From the NCBI GenBank assembly GCA_017590115.1, contig JAGGNK010006626.1:273269-337268 (forward strand): DNA of 64,000 nt, in the 5' to 3' direction. The position numbers were made by a program, and so were the translations under genes. Origin of the DNA: Montifringilla adamsi (lineage: Eukaryota > Chordata > Aves > Passeriformes > Passeridae). Below, piece after piece: positions 1 through 34,900 of the stretch (its first letter is position 1; each line of letters opens with the position of its first letter). The notes beneath the pieces were generated by a model, which worked only from the letters and a program-made list of their open reading frames with translations, was not told where the DNA came from and did no database searches.

Positions 1-15307
<15,307 letters not shown>

Positions 15308-15698
15308 AAGATTAGGCACAGAAGCACCAAGGAAATCATCACTTTGATTAAACCACTATTATTTGACCACTGAAAAGATGAAAGTGGCTAATCTTGATTA
15401 CAAAGTATATTTTCTACACTAGGCTATTCATTTTTGTCTTCTGCTCCATCCCCCTTTTCAAATAAGGGTTTTAATACTTTCAAATTATAGTGGTCAAAAA
15501 ATGGCTGTGGAATAGATCTAGCATATTTAAAACTTTTTAAAGTATGTTTTGCATGCTTACTTTCAATCACTCAAAGAAGACACATGAATTAAGATTCATA
15601 TATAATTTTAGAGGGTTTTTTTAATTGTTTGAGCTGCAGCTAAAAGTTTGTGTGTAATACAGTACTCTTACTAGTATCATATTAAAATCATACTCTAC

Positions 15699-15758
15699 CA
15701 GTCTTTAAGCATAGGAGAAGAACATTTGATCATTCTCTCACAGTCTTTAAGCATAGGA
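15699..15758. repeat. Short direct repeat in RGS7BP 3' UTR
   Basis: CAGTCTTTAAGCATAGGA occurs at 15699-15716 and again at 15741-15758, spaced by 24 bp. It may be a small segmental duplication. Confidence 0.9.
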
Positions 15759-16221
15759 AACTATTTAAGAGCAAAACTATTAAAGTTCTAAGACATTCAA
15801 ACAATATTGTAACAGAATTTGTACAAAATCTCCAGTTGCTTTTTGTGCTTTCATTCATATTTAGTCTTCCACTGTATCTCAACTTCAAAGCTTTACAGAA
15901 AAATATCTTAATTTATGATAAAAAAACCATATATGAAAATAGGTAGGACTTGTAAATACAGAGAAATCATAATATCTATAAACTGTACAATGTTTAGAAG
16001 CAACAAATTTCCTTTTCAGGCTATAGTATATCTACAAGCTTTTGGAAAAAAGAAATAATGTATTAACAGAAGGCGTATTAAAATAGACAATGTAAACCAC
16101 AATGCCAACCCATTTTGTTGCCAGTAGAATTCAAAGCATGGTATCTGCATATCAAGTATTGATCTTATAAGGCATGCCAAAATTATCTCAGACTGTAAGA
16201 TACTAAACATTTTACATTGTT

Positions 16222-16227
16222 AATAAA
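16222..16227 (+). terminator. RGS7BP: Poly(A) signal AATAAA, candidate for RGS7BP
   Basis: A canonical hexamer 915 nt after the stop codon, followed within 30 nt by T-rich sequence. It is the best-placed signal after the last exon, but AATAAA is common in AT-rich DNA. Confidence 0.55.
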
Positions 16228-19089
16228 GTTTTTTATTTAAATTAAATGTTGTCTTTTTTCTAGTTGTATTGCCAGACTGTATTTTTTTTCTAATTTTGTT
16301 GTCAGAGTACTACACAAATTTGTGACAATATTTCCATTTCAACAAGAATATTTACAAAGACAGATTAAAAAAATATGCATTACTAAATTCTTAAAATAGC
16401 ACAAAAAAGGTAACTTCAATGTGTTTGAAGATTTCAGGTTACGAACTGTTCTTAGGCATATATATTCCTAAGCATCTGAAATGGGGAGATTCCTACACAC
16501 ACAAAACTGTGTGTTTGTGAGAGCAAACAACATTTTTAAGAAGAATTGAATCAAAGTCCACAGCACAATGTTTTTTCTGAGTTAATTCTTTAAAGTTTTC
16601 TGCACATTTCTCATTAACCTTGCACTCACTTACCAGAGCTGTTGTCTGTAGCATTCAGCACTGACATGTTTTCATGAGAAGCGTCAAAGCAATAGACTCA
16701 CTCTGTGATTCCATTGCCACAGATACACTAGATTTTGCAACTGTTAAAACTTCAGGAAAACAACTCCTGGTGTCTAATAGCTATCAAAAATACTGTCTGC
16801 AGAACTGATCAGTAGTTACAATTAACCAATTAATTTTTGTTCAGCATAAGTGAAAAACAAAGACATTAATGCCAAAAAAAGTGTATGAATTCAAGACTGA
16901 AGGTACAGTGATGCCATAAGAAAGAAAGGGGGAAAGAAAATTTCACACAAGATTTCTTTAAAAATCCTGGTTTTTTTGGTATACACAGAGAATCAGCTGG
17001 ACAGATAAAGCAGTGACCTTGTCTAATTCATTACCTGCCTACATATCATCACAAGGAATTTCATATGCCAAGTTGCATGACAGCTCATATCTCTGTGTTT
17101 TAACCACAGCTATTGCAATGGTATATGCATTAGTGAGACAAAGGTATAAACATCTTAATATTACCAAGCTCTTGACATCAGTCAAATCACAGTGAGTTCC
17201 CTAACTTCAGCACATTCTGTGATAGACTTGAACATAAAGTCTTCAAAGCCCTTTGAGATTGCAGTATATTGAAGTGTGCAGTAATATGTGTCCTTGTACC
17301 TTTTATTATTCTGGAAACTTTATCAGTGTTTCTTCTTCTCAGCTAAAGACTATTAAAATTGCAGTCTTTGTTTTGAAGCCTTTCTATAATTCTAAGCAAT
17401 CCAGCATCTTACCTGAAGCCTTTTGTATTGCCACTAATCCTAACTGGAGACATGCTGTAATTCCCAAGCTTTATGGCCACTTAAGGAATATTGGTGCTCA
17501 AGGGTGAATGGAAGTTCTCTTAACAGACAATGAGATGAACCAAGTCCTGGTAAGTATCTGAATTGGTGTCAAGGGATAAGAATTGGTTTACTTAGGAATG
17601 CAGTGGATTATCTTTTACTACTTCAAAAGGAAACAAGAAAACTTTTTAAGCCCCAGAACATGATGTCGGTAAAAGAAGGATAAAAGTTAATGATATTATT
17701 ACATTTTAGTTTAATGGAATACAGCAAGGTAGGATCAAAGTTTAAAAGTTCCCTCAAGGAAATTATATACAAATTATTTAGAGATTATTTAGAACTATAA
17801 TTTAGTTTCCAAGTACTTTGACATGCTTCACAATAAACTCCTAAATGTGTGGAAACAAGCAATTCAGGAAGAATACTGAGGAAAGCAGCACTTGCTTTCT
17901 AAATCCTTCTTGGAGTTTGAACATTTTAGTTGAAAGTGTTACGAGTTAAAGGCACCATAATTATTTTGCAGGGTAGGAAGCAAGTAAAAATTCCTGTTCC
18001 TACCAAATATGTCAAGTTTCACCAAATTTTTTTTTTTACTAAAACTTTGTGCAGCTCCAGCTTTTCAAATTCTTTATAGCCACCTTCCACTGGCAGCACA
18101 TATTTTTCAGATATTTCATGTGAAAAAAATACCTTTTTTATGTGAAAAAAATATTTAATGTGTCATAAATTACCAATCGAAGAAATCAAATATCTATGTA
18201 CACTGTAAAGTCTACATTTTTCAGAGCAGAATCAAAATACAAGCTTTAGACAGCAGTAGAGTAGCAGTAAACAGCAGACTAACACATGCAGTAGGTTGCA
18301 TGTTAACTTACCAAAAATGAGAACTTACCATGCAAAATTTGCATGTTAATTTACATAATAGGTCCATGTATCTCCAATACAACTCAGAAAATCTGTGTCA
18401 GAGAATGGGAGAAATAAAATAACCAACTTCTATCCCATCTGAGGAATAAATATACAGTGGGGCATTAAATGCCTATTGGTCTCACATCTGTGTAATGGTG
18501 AAATTCCTTATTACCTCTGTAAGAGATATCATACCTTCATGGACAAGAGGCAAAAGAAGCTAAAGATACATTGTTTTTGCTTGTACTTTGTCGTAAGTGA
18601 CTCCAGTCAATGAGGAGACTTGTAGCATTATTTTGGGAAGTTTGTGGTCCTGTTTAAGTTCTAGGACCTTGAAGGCACTGACTGACATGCAGGAAAACTT
18701 ACCCTTTACCAGCACAACCAAACTTTTCTGCTTCAAAAAGAACTGAGCTGGGCTAAATATAGGTGAGCAGGACATATTTTCTAGAGATCATGATGTGGCA
18801 AAAGCTATAATAATGACTTTTAACTGTTCTACAGCTGAATAATTCGTCTCAAATCTAAAACTATTTTCCCTGAGATTGTTTTCTGCTAGCAGTTTTCAAA
18901 AATAGCCCCAGCATGTTTGAAGAGGTATATGTTTATCCTTTAATTGGTGGTTGTATCCTCTAATGTGGTGTTTGGTTTTGTTCAACTTAGGCTGTTCCCA
19001 GCGTATGCATAATCTGCTGTCCAGATCTAGCCTCATGTTGCCAGTTTTAGACATTTTCCAGCCTGAACTCAGTTGGCTTTGAACTAAAA

Positions 19090-19460
19090 GTTTCCATCTC
19101 ACTAGTACTTTGAGCCTTTTCCTTATTTTGTGTCATCTGTAAAATTTCTTGGAGTGGTATTTCTCTCATTTCCATTTCTTAAAAATGTATTAAGTACAAG
19201 TAGTAATGGGAATTCTGGTGTCCAAGAGAGCATCTGTTTCTATTTGTCCAGTCTGTTGCTGTCTAATACAAGCATATCTTCATTTGACCCATTATATGTA
19301 CTCAGGTCCCTCTTCCAGAAGTTATTTCTAGCTCTTCTGGGACTGCAGTTCTTTGACAAAAACAAAGTTTCTGCCAATTTTCAGCCTAAATCTACTCCTG
19401 GACAATTAATAAGATATACAATGTGTTTCTTACAGGTCAACTTTATTCTTTGTTAAAATT
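19090..19460 (-). mobile_element. Probable ancient CR1/L3-like LINE relic
   Basis: Reading the + strand, a motif like TTTTGTGTCATCTGTAAAAT followed by a degenerate ATTAAGTACAAG segment recalls the reverse complement of amniote CR1-type ORF2, in the part that reads 'gtatcatctgcaaatttt' in other copies. It is highly diverged and was assigned by eye only. Confidence 0.4.
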
Positions 19461-21004
19461 CTCTGATGGTCAAAATTCTGCCAGGATATTTTATAAACTA
19501 TTATACTAGGTTAAAGCCTCAGGAAAATATACAGTACAGACAAATAAGGACTAATCACTCCTTGACAGTATACTTTCTCAATGAGACAAATATTTAGCTT
19601 ACACAGAAAACTAAACCACATCTTAAGTACATCTTGCTAAAGTTTAAATGAACTCTATTAAAGAGTCTTTTTCAGACTTCTTTATTGCTATTATTTAAAC
19701 TACAACATTGCTTTTCTAGATAAACCTTTTCTTCTGGTCTTCTTTATCATATAATTTTTCCTTTTCTTCCCCCGCTAATCTCTTTCTTTATTCTTGTACC
19801 TCTTTTGTTTCTTGCTACCACCACCTCATTTTGTGTTCTTTATTACCTGAATTCATCTTCACAGATTGTTATACTAGAATTTCTTGTGAACAGTGTAAAT
19901 GTGCTGGCATTTTTATTACAGAAGCATTTTTGATATATTTTTCTCTATTCACCCTTATTATTACTTATTGTGATTTGCATCTTAGAAATTCTGTTAATGC
20001 CTTTCTCAGGTACTACTGCCGTGGGGCAGAAGCATTGTAGTAAGAGGCACAAAGTGTGTGTTTGCCCAAGAGAGTCTGTGATGTGTGGTAATTGTCACCA
20101 GGTAAGATAGGTTGGCTGCCCAGGACATGGCAGTGTCAGTGAAACCTTTTAGCAGCTTCACCGCTGGCTCTACAGTGGAGACTTTGGAGCACAACTAAAT
20201 CATCAGTTGAGTGAGAAAGTTTGGCATGTGTGACATTCTGTTTTGCATACACAGAGATTGTGTCCTTTTTTGACTGGGGAGAGATGATGTGAGGAATTGC
20301 AAAAGATGATCTTCTAAAAATACATCCCAGGCGTTCCTAGAACTGATTGTTACATGAAACAGATAACAAGCACCATGTCAGATTCATTACTCATGATACT
20401 TTTCAGAGGGGCCTGCAGCTATGACATTCTTTCCTGTTGTCTACTACAAAAGCACTGAGTAAATACAGAGTTCAATATGCAATATCTTAGCAGCTTTCAG
20501 GTCTTTAAAGAACAAGCCTGTATATGTTACTTAGTCCATTCCAAGTTTACAGCTAGATGCTGCAATTTTTCTCTATCTCTAATTGTGTTGTTGCAATTCT
20601 GAGCTATGATTCTTCACTATGACTTATTTTTGAAAGGAAAAAGCCAAAACCTTCCAGCTATAAAGCTGCATAATAATACAACATCACAAAGAATTTAAGT
20701 TTTCTTTTTGTTCTACCACTTGGATACCTATGGCTAAGACTTTTGTTTGTCCATCATTTATGCTCCCTTGCAGAGTGCACAAAAACCAACACATACCATT
20801 GAAGAGAACACAACAGAGGAAGTATCTGACTAAACTGCAGGAAATACTCAGGAAAGAGTTCTGTAAACAACAGAAGTTGACACTATCAAATGACAAAATC
20901 TTTAAAATTATATTCATACAAATTTCAATGGTAGTAGAGCTTATAGTGGTAACACCATTGCCTTTTTGCCCAACCTGGAAATTAAGCTTGAGATCATTTT
21001 AGTA

Positions 21005-21370
21005 AGTTGGTAATACAAAAGAGGATTTTTATTTGAAGGCCTTCAGGAGCAGTTATGGAAAGATGTCCACAATAGCCCACCCCGCCCCCACCAGGGGTGA
21101 GTACATTTTTATAGGTTTTAGGCATAATTGATAAAAAGCACCTATTAGGAGGACAAATGGTGATGCAATTTCCTTTGGCTATTTGTGAAACAAGAGCTGT
21201 TCCAGGCCTTGGTGCATTTTACAGCACAGTTTGTTTCCCAGCTTAGCAGCTCAATTGCCAATGTGCACATTTTTCTTCCACTGCCTGGGAAAGATGACTG
21301 AAGGAAACAGCAAGCTTTTGTTTCCTGTGCCTATTGACACAGACTGACTTGCATTTCAGAGTTTATTGTA
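21005..21370 (-). mobile_element. Candidate reverse-oriented LTR fragment
   Basis: The block includes GATTTTTATTTGAAGGCC, CAGGAGCAGTTATGGAAAG and TTATAGGTTTTAGGCATAAT, which resembles the 3' half of passerine ERV LTRs read in reverse. The ends are not resolved and no target duplication was found. Confidence 0.35.
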
Positions 21371-22020
21371 AGGCAGGTTGTTGACCCTTCACTACACATT
21401 TGGCATGCCCACCCCACATACTCACATGCTTTATTCTTGTGTTTCTTTCTGGAAATAGGCATTTCCTTCTGTATCTGAGATAAACTGACAGGGAATGGCA
21501 CTCGTTTGTACTGGCATCACCTTTGCATTGCAAGAGCTTTGGAGGTTGTAGAGTAACAAGGATGCAATCCCTACTTGGGGCCTGCACAATAGCAGGAGTT
21601 ACGCCAGGGTTGGCCTTCAAAATTCTGATTCATGCAAACTGAAGCTAATAACAATTGACATGAAAGAAGAAATAGTTTAATACTAGAAGTCTTGTTTTGA
21701 TTCCCAAACCTTTACATCTATGTCAGAGATGAAATGGCCACAACTGTAAAAGAACAAAACCCAATGAAAAAGGACTTTAAAAATTGATAGCTTTTGTTTG
21801 CTTCTGTTTATTTTCAGCTTGCTTATAGTGATCCTCCCAAAAAAATGTGTAATTATGTTTCACAGTCTATGACTAGATCAATTTTAGGAGATAATTTTGA
21901 AGGATCAATCTTTTTTAGATTCTCATTGCTTATTCTTCCCCTCTTGGGACCTGAACACTGATTCATATTTGCACTTACTGATTAATGTATGTAAGCAGAA
22001 AGTGTTGTGTAAAACATACA

Positions 22021-22026
22021 TTTATT
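22021..22026 (-). terminator. SREK1IP1: Poly(A) signal AATAAA, candidate for SREK1IP1
   Basis: A reverse-strand canonical hexamer about 385 nt past the stop codon. Placement is inferred; no transcript evidence is available here. Confidence 0.5.
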
Positions 22027-22410
22027 AAAGGGTAATAGAAAATCTCACTTGAATTTCCAAATTTGATGTAACCATTCTAACATTAAGCATATTTAAGTCC
22101 ATATCTTTCTACACAAAGGCTTGTGAACTGAAATTTACCACATCCTACTGTAAAGGATTTCAAACACAATCACAACTGAATTAAGAGTGAAGAAGTAGTT
22201 GCATGGTTTAGTTTTAGTAAACCTGAAATAGAAAAGCAGATTTTTTTCATAAAATGGTCCATCTAATAATTTGATGCACTGATGTATGCTAATAGATTTC
22301 TCAAAAAAAACCAAACCATATCCCGTTTTAAAACAGCATTGCAAAGCATAAATAAACTCACTATGAAAGGAAAATCATCTTCTCTGCAGAAGCAAAAGCA
22401 GACCACCATG
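22027..22410 (-). other. SREK1IP1: SREK1IP1 3' UTR
   Basis: Non-coding sequence downstream of the stop. Reverse-strand AATAAA (plus-strand TTTATT at 22021-22026) lies about 385 nt after the stop and gives the nearest plausible poly(A) site. Confidence 0.55.
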
Positions 22411-31457
<9,047 letters not shown>

Positions 31458-31758
31458 CCCGCCGCTCTCTCCGGACTGGACCGGCCCGCACGCGCAGCGA
31501 CACCTCTCCCCGCCGGAAGGCTTTTTCCGGCGCACTCCCGGACCGTACCACTCTCAGAGAAGGCAGTGGGCCTCAGCACCCCTAAGGCGGGAGCCACGGT
31601 GGGGGACCACAGATGTGTGGAGAAGCCTGCGGATCTTTCTCAAGACACGTTATTTCTCAGTGAGTCTCGAAAAGACTCCGGCCGAGGACTCATTCCTTCA
31701 TCCTTTCTTCCGGCTTGTGTAACTTCATCCCCCCTTCCCTGGGCTGCGTACAGGCGCC

Positions 31759-31769
31759 CAAGATGGCGG
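31759..31769 (+). promoter_or_regulatory. YY1-type element CAAGATGGCGG
   Basis: A strong match to the CAAGATGGCGGC core, in sense orientation 91 bp before the CWC27 ATG. In many housekeeping genes this element lies just downstream of the transcription start. Its ATG also opens a short upstream frame. Confidence 0.6.
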
Positions 31770-31786
31770 GCGGCTCGGGGCAGTAG
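31763..31786 (+). other. Possible 7-codon upstream ORF of CWC27
   Basis: The ATG inside the YY1 element reads seven codons (MAGGSGQ) to TAG, 74 nt before the CWC27 start. It exists in the mRNA only if transcription starts upstream of 31763. Confidence 0.4.
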
Positions 31787-31860
31787 GAGGCGTCGGAGGC
31801 GAAGCGTGTTCCGCGTTGGTCTCTGGGGAGGCTCGCCGGCCGGGCCGGTCCTTCCCCGCC

Positions 31861-31902
31861 ATGAGCAACATCTACATCCAGGAGCCGCCCACCAACGGGA
31901 AG
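31861..31902 (+). CDS. CWC27: CWC27 coding exon 1
   Basis: 42 nt, phase 0, donor GTGAGG. It encodes [14 protein letters not shown], identical in style to vertebrate CWC27 N-termini. Confidence 0.97.
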
Positions 31903-34900
31903 GTGAGGCTGCCAGGGTGAAATCCTGGAGAAGTTCTATGTTGTAGGTTTATGGGGGGACAGGCGAGAGGAACACGAGCTTGGGGGTGGTGGTAATTGGG
32001 GCTGGGGAGGTTGTTGGTTCTGTGGTGGATTGGTTTGGTTAAAGTTACTTCTTTGGCGCTGCTGGAGGCAGAGCATGAGGCGTGATGCGTGATGTCTGGA
32101 GACGTAACACAGAGCAGTCCTCGAAGCGTTTAATTTGATTTCCTCTATTCCCGATTACATCTTACTTCCTTAATTTTCTTATGTTGTATCACTGAATGTA
32201 ATGATGTTCCTTGTAAGAGCGATATCTTTGGATATTTATGGGGATTTTTTTCCCATGTTGTTTCGTCATAGAAATTATAAAGAGTATCTTAGGTTTCTAT
32301 AAAGCATCAGCCACGTTATGCTATGTTATGTTATGTTATTACAGCTATATTATACATCTTTATTATACCTATTGATTCAGAGCTGTATCTCAAGTTCTGG
32401 AAATACTAGTTAGAACTAACAACAGCTACCTGACACACTTAAATATGTACCACTCTTACAACTATAACAAAATCAGATTTGTTTTTTAGGCAGTTGCACT
32501 CTTTGATCTAAGTTACAGTAAAACTGAGGCTGCATTTATCTCTATGTTTATAGGTTTTGCTGAGAACTACAGCAGGAGAGATAGATATAGAATTATGGTC
32601 AAAAGAAGCACCAAAAGCATGCAGAAATTTCATCCAGCTATGTATGGAAGGTAATGACTGAATGGGATGGGAATTGTTGAAATTAATTACTATGCCATCT
32701 TTGTTCCTTTTCTGTGAAATAGAGATTGTAATTATGTTTTGACTTCAGCATGTCAGTAAGTTTATTTCTGTTTAGGAATTATTAATTAACACTCAGACAA
32801 TGTTTTTCAAGGTTACCAGTGAAGCTGGTGGAGAAAAAAAAAGTGAAAATTTTGGATGGTTTTCTCAAATTAAGATGATGACATTGAAAAGTATTGAAAC
32901 ATTGTCTTTCAGAGTCCTGAGAGGCTTACTTACACCAAATATTTACAAAGTAAAAACTTCAGTGTGTGCATGAAATGACAGCGATGCAGTATTGGACATT
33001 CTCCAAAATTCTCATTTCTGCATCACAATTTACACTACCATTTCTTTCTTTTTTTTTTTTTTTCCGTGAGTGCTCCTCATGTTTCAGTTAATGTATTTTT
33101 TTTTTGTTGATGAAAGCTCTGTAGAATTTTCCACTAAAGTAGTGGGTACCAGAATGAGAAGCTCCATACTGAGAAAACTGTAACAAAAATCTGTGAAAGG
33201 CTTGATGCCATTATGTGTTTTCTAACTGGTGTTATTTTCCCATTTAAGCATTTGTAGAATTGTGAAGAGTTCTTTTTGCCTTCATCTGTTAAACAAAAAT
33301 AGCAGTCTTTGTGCCTCCAGCACAGATCCACTCTGTTTTGTCCAGTCTCTTTTCCCTAATGTTGAGACTTTTTGCAATGGCAAAGGAATTTCTTAACCCA
33401 TGATGATGGTTCATGTATACTCAGGGGGCTTTATTTTCTTTCTGATATTTTTAAAATTCCTTTATAGCATCTTGTGCTTTGTAATAAATTTAAGTATTTC
33501 TCATTAATATCCAGTGTATAACCACCCACGACTTTGCACACCCTGCTTTGTCTTGCAGTGTGCTGCAGATATTATTATTATTATTATTATTATATCAACC
33601 AGGGTTTTGCTGTTTAGGTAAAGTTTTGGTTTCATTCCTTTTGCTTTCTTATGATCTTGTAACCTCTATCAGATAAATAGATAAAAAGATAGCTTAGAGA
33701 GCAAAATGTACCACATATTTAATTCTGCAAAAATTATTGGTTTAAGTACATTATAGGTGATGAAAGTTGTTCTGTGCTGGTGAGTGAAAGTGGAAATCAT
33801 CTCTATATGGATGTTGCTAATGTTGTATGTGAGATCACATCCAGGACAGAGCACAGCATTTCTAGTTCTCCTTTTAAATTGGTGTATTTTGATAGTGTCA
33901 TTCAGTAATAAAACTTAAAAGCCAAAAAGACTGTAATTCATCAAGGTCATCTTGTTGGTGATGGGCAGGATTTTTTGTAAAAGAAACATGTGACACCTCA
34001 GGATGTGATTTCGTACGTCTGTGGAGAGCAGAAGGGAACGAAATAGAAGCCAACAGCAGAGTCTAGTTACAGTATTTGCTTTCTGGAACTTTGGTCTTTA
34101 AACATCTCTACATGATCTGTATGAAAGTTTGGATTTGAGACCACTTACATGTATTTAATATATTTTTCTCTTTTTTTTCCTTATTTTTTAGAGTATTACA
34201 ATAACACAATATTTCACAGAGTAGTGCCTGGCTTTATTGTTCAAGGGGGTGACCCCACTGGTACTGGATCAGGAGGAGAGTCAGTCTATGGAGCTCCTTT
34301 CAAGGTGTGTATCTATAATTTACACATTAGTTTGTTTAGTATTCTCTATCCTTTGTTCTTCCTACCAAGTTCTGAAAAATCAGATCTTATATGAAATGCA
34401 TACCTGTGCAGTAGCTGCCTTCATGTGCTGCTTCAGTGTGTTTGAATATGCGGTTCTAAATTGAGAGCTCTTAGGTCTAGCTACTCTGGTATAATAAACT
34501 GGGGGCTCAGATCCTCAGCAGCTGTGTTCTGTTCTGCCTGACTGTTTAATTTCTGGTGGGGCAGGCACCTTTAATATGTGACTGAAGCTGCAAAGCCTGT
34601 TTCTGGGCCTTCCATCTTCATGCTGCTAGACTTTTGCATCTAGAATGAGCCTGAAGTTTTTGGGAGGGAATGGTACCTGAGAGAACAAAACAAAAATTAC
34701 CAATATTGCAGGAGCATTGCTGCTTCAAAGTAGTGGTATCTCAATATTGATTGCACTGTTTAGCATTGTGATGTTACAGTGGTATTCATCATGTTCTCCT
34801 TGCTTAGGAAAGGAGTCCTATTTTGTCTTCCTTATTCCAGAAAATGTTATTCCTATGGATTTTTGCTTTACTCTGCTATTACAACCTGTTATTGTGCTTT

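Larger units (their letters stand above)
15308..16250 (+). other. RGS7BP: RGS7BP 3' UTR (at least the proximal form)
   Basis: AT-rich non-coding sequence follows the RGS7BP stop. A canonical AATAAA lies at 16222-16227, followed by a T-rich run, a plausible cleavage site near 16,245. The UTR contains an 18-nt direct repeat (15699-15716 and 15741-15758). A longer alternative 3' UTR cannot be excluded. Confidence 0.6.
16251..22020. other. Intergenic region between the 3' ends of RGS7BP and SREK1IP1
   Basis: About 5.8 kb between converging genes. It contains an old CR1/L3-like relic at 19090-19460 and a candidate reverse-oriented LTR at 21005-21370. Short open frames (for example 17253-17507 and 19831-20040) have no recognisable domain. 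No SHISAL2B-like exon was seen although mammals have that gene here. Confidence 0.65.
31458..31860. promoter_or_regulatory. Bidirectional promoter between SREK1IP1 and CWC27
   Basis: 403 bp separate the two start codons on opposite strands. It has no TATA box and has motifs typical of housekeeping bidirectional promoters. These are an NRF-1-like CCCGCACGCGCA (31485-31496), ETS/GABP CCGGAAG (31513-31519) with its inverse CTTCCGG (31707-31713), and a YY1-type CAAGATGGCGG (31759-31769). The motifs are seen directly; binding is inferred. Confidence 0.8.

Noticed and set aside
34149..34394. Longer frame running through CWC27 exon 3 into both introns
   Set aside because: The conserved part ends exactly at the GT donor at 34305; the extensions are intronic.
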